Positions 1 through 8,795 are shown, numbered from the stretch's first letter. The stretch is 59,376 nucleotides of DNA from an uncultured Bacteroides sp. (GCA_944320865.1 CALUJC010000071.1:1-59376), one strand, 5' to 3'. The notes: generated by a model from the sequence alone, not told the origin. Numbers and translations are program-made.

Positions 1-100
1 CCTTAGGCTGAAAGCTGACCGGAGTAGCCCGACGGGCACAGCCGGGGTCCTTTCTTTTTGGCATCTTTTTCTTTCGGGCAAGCGAAAGAAAAAGTGCACT
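1..100. repeat. Arm of a dispersed palindromic element (partial, cut by window edge)
   Basis: Positions 19-100 are the reverse complement of 11776-11857 with one difference over 82 bases. Positions 67-97 form a strong hairpin (12-base arms CTTTTTCTTTCG and CGAAAGAAAAAG), which could also act as a transcription terminator. Bases 1-18 also resemble the sequence inside the left arm of the complete copy at 11776-12241, so the window probably starts inside a second copy of that element. Confidence 0.7.
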
Positions 101-108
101 ATATAACC

Positions 109-205
109 CTGTCGCTGTAGCGATACTATGCTACTAAGCTGGCGTTTCAACCCCCGCTCGGTAGCGTAGTATCGCCCCCGCAGCAGTCATACTGCCCTGC
201 GGGGC
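109..205. repeat. REP-like hairpin-chain repeat, copy A
   Basis: Short hairpin modules of the type GTAGCG-TAGTAT-CGC and GGCG-TTTCAACCC are strung together in the gap downstream of the GH2 gene. The same modules recur at eight other intergenic sites in this window. Confidence 0.6.
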
Positions 206-214
206 GGGCGGCGC

Positions 215-2860
215 TTACAGCTTCCGCAGCTTGATGCCGTTCAGGAACGTGCGGCCGGCGGAGGCCTGGAAGCGCAGTTCGAGGCTGTCGCCCTCTACCT
301 GCACCAGGTACTTGCGGCGGATGGCGCGGAAGTGGCCGTTCTCGCTGCCCGGGGCAAAGTCTGGCTCCAGCACCCGGCCGTTGGCCGTGATGGTGAAGGT
401 GTTGCTGCTTGCCTCCTGGCCCTTGTCGCTGCCCAGCAGGTAGGCGGTGGCTTGGGTGGTGCGGAACACGTCGGCAAAGAGCAGCTCTACCTCATACAGG
501 CCTTGGGGCACGTCGAAGCGGTAGCCCTCGAGGTCGGCCTGCAGGGTCTGGAACAGCGGGTTGTCCGGCGTGCCCTGAATCTGTGTGTTGGTCTGGGTGG
601 CCTTGCCGCCTATGTAGCCCCAGCTGCCCGGTGCGTAAGGCTGGTCGGGCACCCAGGTGAGGTTGCTCACGTCGGAGGTGAAGAAGCAGTGGCTGCCCAC
701 GTTGACGGCCAGCTCCAGGCCTTCCAGCGTTTCACCGGTGAGGCGGGCAGGGACGAGGGTGACGTGCAGACGCACGGCGTCCTCCACCGGCTGACCGTCG
801 CGCATGCCCTTGGCCGTGAGCAGCGGTTGGCTGCTGCGCGTGAAGGGCACCTGGAACACGGCGTTATAGTTCTGCACCGGCTGCTTGCCCAGCGAACGGC
901 CGTCGATGAACAACTCCACCTCGCTGAGGTTGGTGTACACCTTGACGGGCTGCACCACGGCCTCCCCCGGGGCTTGCTGCACGCCGGCGCGCCGGCTCCA
1001 GTCGCGGCTGGCGATGTGCAGCACGGGGATGTCCGTGCGCCACATGGCCTGGTAGTAATAGTACACGTCCTTGGGCGTGCGGTCGGCGCGCAGCAGGCCC
1101 TTGTTGTTGATGCGGGGCATGGACTCGTCGCGCACGGCCGAGCCGAAGTCCACGAAGTTCCAGTGCGAGGCGCCGCATATATAAGGCGTTTTTTCGATGA
1201 CGGGCAGGTAGTGCTCCAGATACAGTTGTTGGTACTCGCTGCTAAAGTCGAACGGGCGGGGCTGCAGGGTATGGATGCGCTTGTCCGACCCGGCGCCGTA
1301 TTCGCTGATTATGATGGGATGCGTGGGGTAGTGCTCGTGCTGGTAGGCCACGTATTTGTCGAAGCCCGTCACGTCTCCTCCATACCATCCCTGGTAAAGG
1401 TTCCAGCCCACCACGTGGGGTATTTCGCTCAGTCCCGTGGTATTGTAGGCATTGCTGCCGGCCAGAGCCATCACGCTGAGGCGTATGGGGTCTTCCTCGC
1501 GCACCACTTGTTCCAGCCGTCGGGCCAGGTCGAGGTCGCGCTGCACGGCAGCCTTGTCTTTCTGGTCGGTGCCCAAAAGAATTTCGTTCATGTATCCCCA
1601 CAGGATGACGCTGGGGTGGTTGTAGTGCTGGCGAATCATTTCGCGCAGGTTGCGCTCGCAGTTGTCACCGAAGCCGGGCGTGTCGGGCACGTAGTTTATG
1701 ATGGGTATCTCCTCCCAGGCCAGGAGGCCGAGGCGGTCGCACATTTCGAGGATGGCGTCATCCTGCGGGTAGTGCGAGATGCGGATGAAGTTGGCACCCA
1801 TCTCCTTGGCCAGCAGCATGTCGCGGCGGTGCATCTCGTCGCTCAAGGCGGGGCCTATAGGTTTCTGGTCCTGGTGCCGGCAGATGCCGCGCAGCTTGTA
1901 GGGCTGTCCGTTGAGGAAGAAGCCTTCGTTGCCGTCGAAGCGGAACCAGCGGAAGGCGGTGTAGTGCTCCTGATGGTCGAGCACGGCGTGTGTTTTGCGG
2001 TCGGTCAGCCGGGTGACGACGCGGTAGAGGTGGGGGGTCTCCGGAGTCCAGAGCAGGGGGGCGGGGATGGCCTTCGACTGTGTCTGGAAGGCGAGCGTCT
2101 CGCCGGGCTTCAGGCGGAGGGATTGGCGCAACGTCTGCACGGGTTGGCCGTCGGGGGCGTAGATGGTGGTGGTGACCTCGACGGTGCTCTTGTCGGCGCT
2201 GCTGTTGGTCACCTCGCCGCGTATGGCCACGGTGGCTTCCTCCCGGCTGACTTGCGGGGTGCTGATGAACAGGCCGTCTGAGCCCATGTTCAGGCGGTTG
2301 AAGTGCAGCCGGGGCAGGGCCGTGAGCCACACGTCGCGGTAGATGCCGCCGAAGAAGGTGAAGTCGGCCGACAGTGGGGCAATGTCCTTACGCCCGTTGT
2401 CCGCGCGGATGGCAAGGCTGTTCGCAGCCCCGAAGTGCAGGTAGGGGGTGAGGTCGAGGGTACAGGCGGTGTAACCCCCGGCGTGCTCGCCGGCGCGGTG
2501 CCCGTTCACGTACACGGTTGCAGCCTTGCTCACGCCCTCCAGGTGCAGCAGGATTTGCTTGCCGCTCCACTCCTGCGGGATGCTTATGGTGCGGCGGTAC
2601 CAGGCGGGGCCTTGGTAGTAGTTCTTCACGGTGTAGGAGTCCGTGTTCCACGTGTGGGGCAGGTTGACGGGTTCCCACCGCGCGTCGTCGAAGGCGCTGT
2701 CGGCAGCGGCCGTGCATTCGCCCTTCAGGAATCGCCATCCGTCGTTGATGGTCTTGCTCTGGGGTTGCGCCAAGGCAGAGGTTGCCAGGCCAAGGCACAG
2801 CGCGCCTGTTGCCAGCCATCGGTGTGGCTTTGTGCATGAGGTTTTCAGAGTCTTGTTCAT
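215..2860 (-). CDS. Secreted GH2 glycoside hydrolase (beta-galactosidase type) with C-terminal malectin-like domain
   Basis: The 881-residue protein starts with a signal peptide (residues 1-31, cleavage near SALAQ). A GH2 sugar-binding domain (about 37-180) and an Ig-like domain (about 185-305) follow. The TIM barrel carries the acid/base Glu426 in GYMNEILLG and the nucleophile Glu520 in IISEYGAG. A further Ig-like (DUF4982-type) domain lies at about 640-705 and a malectin-like domain at about 715-875. The family removes terminal beta-linked galactose or related sugars, probably in the periplasm. The gene stands alone between repeat copies A and B, away from the PUL. Exact substrate cannot be read from the sequence; beta-glucuronidase or beta-mannosidase-like activity is possible within GH2. 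Confidence 0.88.
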   Translation of the reverse strand: MNKTLKTSCTKPHRWLATGALCLGLATSALAQPQSKTINDGWRFLKGECTAAADSAFDDARWEPVNLPHTWNTDSYTVKNYYQGPAWYRRTISIPQEWSGKQILLHLEGVSKAATVYVNGHRAGEHAGGYTACTLDLTPYLHFGAANSLAIRADNGRKDIAPLSADFTFFGGIYRDVWLTALPRLHFNRLNMGSDGLFISTPQVSREEATVAIRGEVTNSSADKSTVEVTTTIYAPDGQPVQTLRQSLRLKPGETLAFQTQSKAIPAPLLWTPETPHLYRVVTRLTDRKTHAVLDHQEHYTAFRWFRFDGNEGFFLNGQPYKLRGICRHQDQKPIGPALSDEMHRRDMLLAKEMGANFIRISHYPQDDAILEMCDRLGLLAWEEIPIINYVPDTPGFGDNCERNLREMIRQHYNHPSVILWGYMNEILLGTDQKDKAAVQRDLDLARRLEQVVREEDPIRLSVMALAGSNAYNTTGLSEIPHVVGWNLYQGWYGGDVTGFDKYVAYQHEHYPTHPIIISEYGAGSDKRIHTLQPRPFDFSSEYQQLYLEHYLPVIEKTPYICGASHWNFVDFGSAVRDESMPRINNKGLLRADRTPKDVYYYYQAMWRTDIPVLHIASRDWSRRAGVQQAPGEAVVQPVKVYTNLSEVELFIDGRSLGKQPVQNYNAVFQVPFTRSSQPLLTAKGMRDGQPVEDAVRLHVTLVPARLTGETLEGLELAVNVGSHCFFTSDVSNLTWVPDQPYAPGSWGYIGGKATQTNTQIQGTPDNPLFQTLQADLEGYRFDVPQGLYEVELLFADVFRTTQATAYLLGSDKGQEASSNTFTITANGRVLEPDFAPGSENGHFRAIRRKYLVQVEGDSLELRFQASAGRTFLNGIKLRKL

Positions 2861-2978
2861 GGTCGTAATGTCTGTTGGTTATTTATCAGGCCTCAAAGCT
2901 ACGAAAAAAAACCGTGTGCGTTACCAATCCGGGCGGAATTTTTCTTCTCCGGTGGCCTTTCAAGGCTTGCGGGGTGGT

Positions 2979-3043
2979 GATACTACGCCTGCTCGGTAGG
3001 GTTGGAAGGCCTGGTGGCGGGCGATACTACGCTACCGGGCCGT
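2979..3043. repeat. REP-like hairpin-chain repeat, copy B
   Basis: Contains GATACTACGC and GCGATACTACGCTACCGGGC modules shared with the other copies. It runs into the 3' end of the WbqC-family gene and supplies that gene's TAG stop codon (the CTA at 3032-3034 of the plus strand). Confidence 0.55.
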
Positions 3044-3712
3044 TGATAATGAGGCATGTCCCGGCGGAGCCGCGTTGCACTCCTGCAGCACCAGCAGGCT
3101 TTCGGGGCCCATGTTGAACAGCAGGTCGGCGATGCTGAGGTTGGGCAGGAAGCCCAGCCGGTCTTGGAACACCTGGTAGTAGGGCGCGGGACGGAAGTCG
3201 GGGTCGTCCGCCAGGTAGTCGCGCTTGGGGTGGATGCGTTCGCGGAAGTCGTCGGCTTCGTCGGCGGGCAGCTGGGGGCGGTACCGGTCGGTATGCTCCA
3301 GGACGGGCGTGAAGCCGATGAGCGAGCACACCAGGCGGCAGAGGGCTTCGTTGAAGTCGGCAAGAAACTCGTACTTCTGCTCGTAGAAGGGGCGGAAGTC
3401 GTCTTTGTAGTACTCGAAAAAGGGCGCGTGGTTGTAGGCCGACTGGAGGGCGTTCCAGTGCAGATGTCGCCAGTTGCCGTGGTCGGAGATGCGGATGTCG
3501 CGCACGGGGCACTTGGGGTCGGCGGGCTTCACGGTGGGCACGGTGAGGGCCAGGGGGCCGTCGGGCGCGGCTATGGTGCAGCGGTTGCGGTAGGTCTGTT
3601 TCAGGTAGTGGTCGTGCAGCTCCAGCACGGCGCGGGGGTAGGCCAGCAGCTTGCAATAGTATTGCACGGGGGCCAGGTAGGCGGTGTTGAGGTAGACGGT
3701 GTCGGGCTTCAT
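3032..3712 (-). CDS. WbqC family protein
   Basis: A 226-residue protein starting MKPDTVYLNTAYLAPVQYY. The N-terminal pattern (aromatic-rich PVQYYCKLL, then YRNRCTIAAPDGPLALTVP) is typical of the WbqC-like family, whose members occur in surface polysaccharide clusters and are thought to act in sugar or amino-transfer chemistry; the biochemical role is not firmly established. The start at 3712 lies 11 bases after the stop of the signal-peptidase paralogue, so it is probably the last gene of the dapB operon. A longer in-frame start at 4015 would run inside the neighbour and was rejected. The final codons lie in repeat copy B. Confidence 0.82.
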   Translation of the reverse strand: MKPDTVYLNTAYLAPVQYYCKLLAYPRAVLELHDHYLKQTYRNRCTIAAPDGPLALTVPTVKPADPKCPVRDIRISDHGNWRHLHWNALQSAYNHAPFFEYYKDDFRPFYEQKYEFLADFNEALCRLVCSLIGFTPVLEHTDRYRPQLPADEADDFRERIHPKRDYLADDPDFRPAPYYQVFQDRLGFLPNLSIADLLFNMGPESLLVLQECNAAPPGHASLSTAR

Positions 3713-3723
3713 CGTAGGGGTTG

Positions 3724-4656
3724 TTAACGTATTCGGGTCCACATCCTGTCCCAGCGGTAGCCGTCCAGCAGTCCTGTGCCTTCTTTGGAGAGCCAGATGA
3801 AGGCGGCGCGGCCTATCAGGTGGTCTTTGGGCACGAGGCCGAACAGGCGCGAGCCGCTTACGCTGGTGGCGTTGTCGGTGGCTACCCAGTAGTAGTCTTT
3901 GGTGAAGCGGCAGAAGTTGACGGGCTTGCCATCCACCAGCAGGGTGTCGCCCTTTATTTCGGCTTGGCGTCCTTCGTGCAGCACCAGGGTGTTGCGCAGC
4001 AGGGCGATGTTCCACGGGCGGACGCGCAGGGTGGATCCGCGTCCGGGCACGATGAGCGGGTGGCGCAGGCCGGCCGTCGGGTGCCCTCCGCCGGCGGGTG
4101 CCAGCCAGCAGGGCGGGTCGATGGCTTGGGTAAGCAGGTAGTATTCGTAGCGGCTGAAGCTGCGTATGTGGCGGGCTGAGTCGAGGCCCAGCAGTCCGTC
4201 GGAACGGATGCCGAGAGCCGTGAGCAGCGAGTCCAGCTCTCCCTCACGTTCCTTGGGGTAGGCGTAGAGCGACTTTTCGTCGGGGCTGCCCGGGCTGTGC
4301 GCCACGCGGAACAGGGAGTCAATCATCAGCGTGTCGCCGGGCAGGCCGATACATCGGCCGATGAACGTTTCGCGGCGGTCGATGACGGGTTGGCTGAGGT
4401 TGGCGGGGTTGTTGAACACGATGACGTCTTGCTTCCCCACGGGGCTGTCGGCCCAGCGGTGGTATCCCCACCATGCCATCAGGGGCAGGCGCAGGCCGTA
4501 GCTCCACTTGTTCACCAAGATGCGTTCGCCGCGCAGCAGCGTGTTCTCCATGCCGCTCGAGGGGATGAGGTAGGACGTGGCCACGCAGCCGCGCAGCAGC
4601 AGTACGACGAGCACTGCCGCCACGATTGCGATGGCTATTTTTGCTGCTGCCTTCAT
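3724..4656 (-). CDS. Signal peptidase I (S26) paralogue lacking both catalytic residues
   Basis: A 310-residue protein with one N-terminal membrane segment (about 5-25) and the fold landmarks of S26 signal peptidases. Around the catalytic serine it reads IPSSGMENTLL, so the nucleophile position is Gly35 (its neighbour gene has IPSSSLEKSLL). In the lysine box it reads RRETFIGRCIGLPGD, so the general-base position is Gly100 where active enzymes have Lys. The usual GDNxxxSxDSR box is also eroded to TDNATSVSGSR. It lies 40 bases downstream of the intact lepB in the same operon. It is probably a pseudoenzyme that binds or regulates; Ser33 or Ser34 could conceivably substitute as nucleophile, but no base is evident. 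Confidence 0.85.
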   Translation of the reverse strand: MKAAAKIAIAIVAAVLVVLLLRGCVATSYLIPSSGMENTLLRGERILVNKWSYGLRLPLMAWWGYHRWADSPVGKQDVIVFNNPANLSQPVIDRRETFIGRCIGLPGDTLMIDSLFRVAHSPGSPDEKSLYAYPKEREGELDSLLTALGIRSDGLLGLDSARHIRSFSRYEYYLLTQAIDPPCWLAPAGGGHPTAGLRHPLIVPGRGSTLRVRPWNIALLRNTLVLHEGRQAEIKGDTLLVDGKPVNFCRFTKDYYWVATDNATSVSGSRLFGLVPKDHLIGRAAFIWLSKEGTGLLDGYRWDRMWTRIR

Positions 4657-4696
4657 GCGTAGGGTTTCTTATCCGTTTCCTGCTGCGGGCCGGGGG

Positions 4697-6190
4697 TTAG
4701 TCTTCGTGCACCCACTTGAAGAGGCGGTTCCAGCGCACCTTGCCGTCCAGCCAGCCACGGTCTTTGTCGAGTGAGAGCCACACTACGATGGGCTTGCCCA
4801 CCACGTGGTCTTCGGGCACGAAGCCCCAGTAGCGCGAGTCGAGCGAGTTGTGCCGGTTGTCGCCCATCATCCAGTAGTAGTCCATCCGGAAGGTATAGGT
4901 GTCCGTCTTCTCTCCGTTGATGTAGATGCCGTCCTGGCGTTGCTCCAGTGTGTTGCCTTCGTAGGCGCGGATGCAGCGTTCGTACAGGGGCAGGTTGTCT
5001 TCGGTGAGGGTGATGGTGGCGCCTTTGCGGGGAATCCACAGGGGGCCGTAGTTGTCGCGCGTCCACTTGGTGTAGAGGTTCATGGGGTAGACGTCGCCGC
5101 CCATGTCGTCAGGTTCGCGCACGATGTGGCGCACCAGCTTCTTGTTGCCGTTCAGGGCGTCGAGCATGGCTTGCGTCAAGGGCAGGTGGTACACGGGCAG
5201 AGGCTTTCCGGCGGGGTCGCTCAGCTCCAGGCCCAGCGACATGAGGTAGGCGTCGTTGCTGCCTGTGCCGTCCGTCACCAGCCATTGGTCGTCCTTGCTG
5301 ATGCCCAGCTGGCGGAACAGGTCGTCGCTTATAAGCATGCCGTTGGTCTGCACGAAGTAGTTGAACTGCATGTCCTTGGGGTTGGGCATGGCCTTTCCGT
5401 TCAGGTAGACCTGTCCGTCTATGATTTGCAGCGTGTCGCCGGGCAGGCCGGTGCAGCGCTTCACGTAGTTCTCGCGGCGGTCTACGGGGCGGGTGATGAC
5501 TTCGCCATATACCTGCGGGTTGGAGCGCACCAGGGCGCTGCCCTTGGTGTAGTACAGGTCGTACACCATGCGTTGCTCACTGCGTGTCAGGCTGTCCATG
5601 TTCACGGGGTTGGGGTAGAGGCGGCGTCCTTCGCGGTAGGCCAGGCTGTAGAAGTCTTCCATCTGGTGGTTCAAGGCCACGGTGTCGCCGGCGGGGAAGT
5701 TGAACACCACGATGTCGCCCAGCTTCACGTGTCCCAGTCCGGGCACGCGCTTATACTTCCAGTGCGGCCACTCCAGGTAGGACTTGCAGTTGAAGACAGG
5801 CATGGTGTGCTGCGTCAGTGGCATGGACAGGGGCGTGTTGGGCACGCGGGGCCCGTAGCTCAGCTTGCTGACGTAGAGGTAGTCGCCCACCAAGAGTGAC
5901 TTTTCGAGGGAGGAAGAGGGTATCTGGTAGTTCTGGAACACGTAGAGGTTGACGAAGTACACGGCCACCAGTGCGAAGACGATGGCGTCTACCCAGCTCA
6001 TGACGCTGCGCACGGTGCGGTTTTCCGACTTGCGCCACCATCCCCAGGGAATCTTCTTCGTGATGTAGGCGTCGAAGATGAAGGGCAACACTATCAGTCC
6101 CAGCCAGCTCTTTACCCACAGCAGGAACAGCAGGTAGAGGGCGCTGACGATGCCCAGTTTTATCCATTGTTTACGTGGTATCTGTTTCAT
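4697..6190 (-). CDS. lepB: Signal peptidase I
   Basis: A 497-residue membrane protease that cleaves signal peptides from exported proteins on the periplasmic face. It has N-terminal membrane segments (about 10-40 and 66-84), the nucleophile Ser94 in IPSSSLEKSLL, the general base Lys244 in RENYVKRCTGLPGD, and the C-terminal box MGDNRHNSLDSRYWG. It is larger than the E. coli enzyme, with a long insertion between the Ser and Lys boxes, as is usual in Bacteroidales. The start was set at MKQIPRKQW (6190), because the longer reading from 6232 adds an unconserved 14 residues. It lies 61 bases downstream of dapB and upstream of its degenerate paralogue. Confidence 0.93.
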   Translation of the reverse strand: MKQIPRKQWIKLGIVSALYLLFLLWVKSWLGLIVLPFIFDAYITKKIPWGWWRKSENRTVRSVMSWVDAIVFALVAVYFVNLYVFQNYQIPSSSLEKSLLVGDYLYVSKLSYGPRVPNTPLSMPLTQHTMPVFNCKSYLEWPHWKYKRVPGLGHVKLGDIVVFNFPAGDTVALNHQMEDFYSLAYREGRRLYPNPVNMDSLTRSEQRMVYDLYYTKGSALVRSNPQVYGEVITRPVDRRENYVKRCTGLPGDTLQIIDGQVYLNGKAMPNPKDMQFNYFVQTNGMLISDDLFRQLGISKDDQWLVTDGTGSNDAYLMSLGLELSDPAGKPLPVYHLPLTQAMLDALNGNKKLVRHIVREPDDMGGDVYPMNLYTKWTRDNYGPLWIPRKGATITLTEDNLPLYERCIRAYEGNTLEQRQDGIYINGEKTDTYTFRMDYYWMMGDNRHNSLDSRYWGFVPEDHVVGKPIVVWLSLDKDRGWLDGKVRWNRLFKWVHED

Positions 6191-6251
6191 GATGTTGCTT
6201 TCTATGTGTTTGTACCATTTTCGTGAGGGCACGAAAAAGGTCGGTTGTCAG

Positions 6252-7013
6252 TTATTTCAGGAACGGAAACAAGTCGTCCATCCCCAGCCAGCCCTGGTGG
6301 TTGGTGGTGTATTCGGCGGCTAGCACGGCGCCCAGGGCGAAGCCGCTGCGGTTCTTGGCGTCGTGGGTGATGGTGATGCTGTCGGCCTCGCTGTCGTAGC
6401 GGATGGAGTGGATGCCCGGCACCTCGCCCTCGCGGATGGAGCTGACGGGCAGTTCATCGGGCGCGCAGGCGGTGGTGCCCGTCAGGGTGCCGTCGGGCGA
6501 GAGGAGGGTGCCTTTCACCCAACGCGTCTTGCGGTCGAGGTTCTCGATGATGCCTTCGGCCAGGGTGATGGCGGTGCCGCTGGGTGCGTCGAGCTTATGC
6601 ACGTGGTGCGTCTCCGTCATGCTGACGTCGTAGCCGGGGAACTGGTTCATGATGCGCGCCAGGTACTTGTTTACCGCCGAGAAGATGGCCACGCCCAGGC
6701 TGAAGTTGCTCGACCAGAACAGCGTCCGTCCCTGCTCCGTGCAGAGGCGGCGCATCTCGTCGGCATGTTCGTTCATCCAGCCCGTGCTGCCGCTCACCAC
6801 CTTTACGCCGGCATCCATGGCGCGCAGGCAGTTGGCATAGGCCGAGGCGGGGTTGGTGAACTCTATGGCCACCTGCGCCGAGCGGAAGGCCGGGGAGTCG
6901 AAGTCCTCGGTGTTGTTTACGTCGATGATGCTCACAATTTCATGTCCACGGCTGCGGGCTATGCGTTCAATCTCCTTGCCCATCTTGCCGTAGCCTATCA
7001 ATGCTATTTTCAT
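6252..7013 (-). CDS. dapB: 4-hydroxy-tetrahydrodipicolinate reductase
   Basis: A 253-residue enzyme of the diaminopimelate/lysine pathway that reduces hydroxy-tetrahydrodipicolinate with NAD(P)H in the cytoplasm. The N-terminal nucleotide-binding motif is IALIGYGKMGKEIE. The catalytic region reads ETHHVHKLDAPSGTA, with the family's HH pair and Lys. The start at 7013 (MKIALIGYG) places the glycine motif at the N-terminus as in homologues; the open frame extends upstream to 7094 but would span the promoter. It is the first gene of the operon dapB-lepB-paralogue-WbqC. Confidence 0.95.
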   Translation of the reverse strand: MKIALIGYGKMGKEIERIARSRGHEIVSIIDVNNTEDFDSPAFRSAQVAIEFTNPASAYANCLRAMDAGVKVVSGSTGWMNEHADEMRRLCTEQGRTLFWSSNFSLGVAIFSAVNKYLARIMNQFPGYDVSMTETHHVHKLDAPSGTAITLAEGIIENLDRKTRWVKGTLLSPDGTLTGTTACAPDELPVSSIREGEVPGIHSIRYDSEADSITITHDAKNRSGFALGAVLAAEYTTNHQGWLGMDDLFPFLK

Positions 7014-7058
7014 GTCGTTTTTGTTTTTTATCAGGTTGATGTTATGCCCTATAAGTCG

Positions 7059-7091
7059 CAAAGGTAATGCTTTTATCACCATCGGGCGCAA
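7059..7091 (-). promoter_or_regulatory. Promoter of the dapB operon
   Basis: On the minus strand a Bacteroidetes -7 box TACCTTTG (7059-7066) is preceded by TTG (7089-7091) with 22 bases between. The -7 box is about 45 bases upstream of the dapB start. Confidence 0.5.
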
Positions 7092-7127
7092 CATTTCTCA
7101 AATTTTAACCGCCCAAAGCCCCTTTCC

Positions 7128-7200
7128 TGGCGTTGGAACGCCAGCACGGTAGCGTTCCAACCCCCGCTCGCTGGCGTAGGAAGGCTACCAAGCGGGTCGT
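7128..7200. repeat. REP-like hairpin-chain repeat, copy C
   Basis: Begins with the perfect palindrome TGGCGTTGGAACGCCA, followed by GGTAGCGTTCCAAC and TGGCGTAGGAAGGCTACC modules. Lies between divergent dapB and the DUF2851 gene. Confidence 0.6.
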
Positions 7201-7241
7201 GGAAGGCTCGGAAAGGAGGGTTTAACAAGGGATTTTTCACC

Positions 7242-7293
7242 CGCAGATGACGCGGATTACACGGATAAAAATGTGGAATCTGCGTCATCTGCG
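7242..7293. repeat. Imperfect inverted repeat (CGCAGATGACGCGGATT type)
   Basis: Arms CGCAGATGACGCGGATT (7242-7258) and AATCTGCGTCATCTGCG (7277-7293) are complementary at 16 of 17 positions around an 18-base loop. The right arm is followed by a further partial repeat, GCCATCTGCGG. No coding potential was seen. Confidence 0.5.
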
Positions 7294-7397
7294 CCATCTG
7301 CGGATGAGGAATGATGCTGTCAACGCTTCCCCGGGAGGCTCGTGTAGTGGGGCGGGACATTTTCCGGGCCGATGCTTCGCGCTCTGAAAATAATCGT

Positions 7398-7405
7398 TAC
7401 CTTTG
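7398..7405 (+). promoter_or_regulatory. -7 promoter box for the DUF2851 gene
   Basis: TACCTTTG matches the TAnnTTTG consensus 25 bases before the start codon at 7430. A clear TTG at -33 is not present. Confidence 0.4.
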
Positions 7406-7429
7406 CGCTATCGCAATCTTAAAACGACC

Positions 7430-8716
7430 ATGACCGAACAACTCTTGCACTACCTCTGGCGCCACAAAATCTATCCCTTGGCGCCCCTTGCCACCACTGC
7501 CGGGCAGGCGGTGGAGGTGATAGACCCCGGCCTGCCCAACCGCAACGCAGGGCCGGACTTCTTCAACGCCAAACTGAAGATTGACGGCACGCTGTGGGTG
7601 GGCAACGTGGAGGTGCACCTGCGTGCGTCGGACTGGATGCGCCACGGCCACCACACCGACCGGGCGTATGACAACGTGGTGCTGCACGTGGTGGCCGAGG
7701 CCGATGCCGACGTGGCGCGCACCGACGGCCGCCCCGTGCCCCAGCTGGTGCTGCCCTGTCCGCCCGAGGTGGTGCGCCGCTACGACGAGCTGGCCCGCAG
7801 CGAGGTGATGCCGCCCTGCCACGCCATTCTGCCCGCGCTGCCCCGGCTGACGGTGCACTCCTGGCTCTCGGCCCTGCAAGCCGAACGCTTCGGGCAGAAG
7901 GCAGAAGCCATCCGCCACAGGCTGCAGCAGTGCGGGGGCTATTGGGAGGACGCCTTCTTCATCACCCTGGCACGCAACTTCGGCTTCGGGCTGAACGGCG
8001 ACGCCTTCGAGGCATGGGCCGGACGGCTGCCCTTCCGTGCCGTGGACAAGCACCGCGACAACCTCTTCCAGGTGGAGGCCTTCTTCCTGGGCATGGCCGG
8101 ACTGCTGGAAGAAGACGATCCCGGGGCCGACGACTACTGCCTGCGCCTCCAGCGCGAGTGGCGCTACCTGCAGCACAAGTTCCAGTTGCCTGCCCCCCTT
8201 CCCGCCGGGCAGTGGCGCTTCCTGCGGTTGCGTCCGGCCGGTTTTCCCCACGTCCGGCTGGCCCAGTTGGCCTGGCTGTACCACACGCAGTGCAGCCTCT
8301 TTTCGCGCGTCATGGAGGCGGAGACGGCCGACGAGTTGAGGCGCCTGCTGCAGGCCTCCACCTCCGAATACTGGAAGGAGCACTACACCTTCCGCAAGGC
8401 CTCGCCCCCGAAGGAGAAGAAACTGGGCAAGGGGGCGCTCGACCTCATCGTCATCAACACCGTCGTACCCTTCCTCTACGCCTACGGGCAGCATAAGGCC
8501 GACGAAACGCTGTGCGAACGTGCCACCCGACTGCTGGAGTCGCTGCGGGCGGAAGACAACTACGTGACCCGCATGTGGGACGGCGCGGGCATCCCCGTGC
8601 AGACGGCGGCCGACTCGCAGGCCTTGCTTCAACTGCAGAAGTCTTATTGCGACAAGCGCGACTGCCTGCGCTGCCGCTTCGGCTACGAATACCTCAAGGC
8701 GGGAAAGGCATGGTAA
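7430..8716 (+). CDS. DUF2851 family protein
   Basis: A 428-residue protein recognised as DUF2851, a family common in Bacteroidetes with no established function. Visible features are the N-terminal MTEQLLHYLWRHKIYP, the segment NRNAGPDFFNAKLKIDGTLWVGNVEVHL (positions about 37-64, family hallmark) and a C-terminal cysteine cluster CDKRDCLRCRFGYEYL (C-x5-C-x2-C) that could bind a metal. The start at 7430 was chosen over 7403 because it matches the family N-terminus and sits at a normal distance from the -7 box. It seems to be a single-gene unit. Confidence 0.85.
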   Translation: MTEQLLHYLWRHKIYPLAPLATTAGQAVEVIDPGLPNRNAGPDFFNAKLKIDGTLWVGNVEVHLRASDWMRHGHHTDRAYDNVVLHVVAEADADVARTDGRPVPQLVLPCPPEVVRRYDELARSEVMPPCHAILPALPRLTVHSWLSALQAERFGQKAEAIRHRLQQCGGYWEDAFFITLARNFGFGLNGDAFEAWAGRLPFRAVDKHRDNLFQVEAFFLGMAGLLEEDDPGADDYCLRLQREWRYLQHKFQLPAPLPAGQWRFLRLRPAGFPHVRLAQLAWLYHTQCSLFSRVMEAETADELRRLLQASTSEYWKEHYTFRKASPPKEKKLGKGALDLIVINTVVPFLYAYGQHKADETLCERATRLLESLRAEDNYVTRMWDGAGIPVQTAADSQALLQLQKSYCDKRDCLRCRFGYEYLKAGKAW

Positions 8717-8795
8717 CGGGCCGCACGGTTTTTGCCGCAAAAACTTTCGCGTGTCGGGGAAAAAGCCTACCTTTACCGCCATGCCAAGGCTGCCG

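Noticed and set aside
332-2281. Long open frame (649 codons) on the plus strand
   Set aside because: It lies wholly antisense to the GH2 gene, has no family features and is a product of GC-rich codon usage.
3032-4015. Longer version of the WbqC protein starting at 4015
   Set aside because: The added part reads out of frame through the signal-peptidase paralogue and is not conserved-looking.
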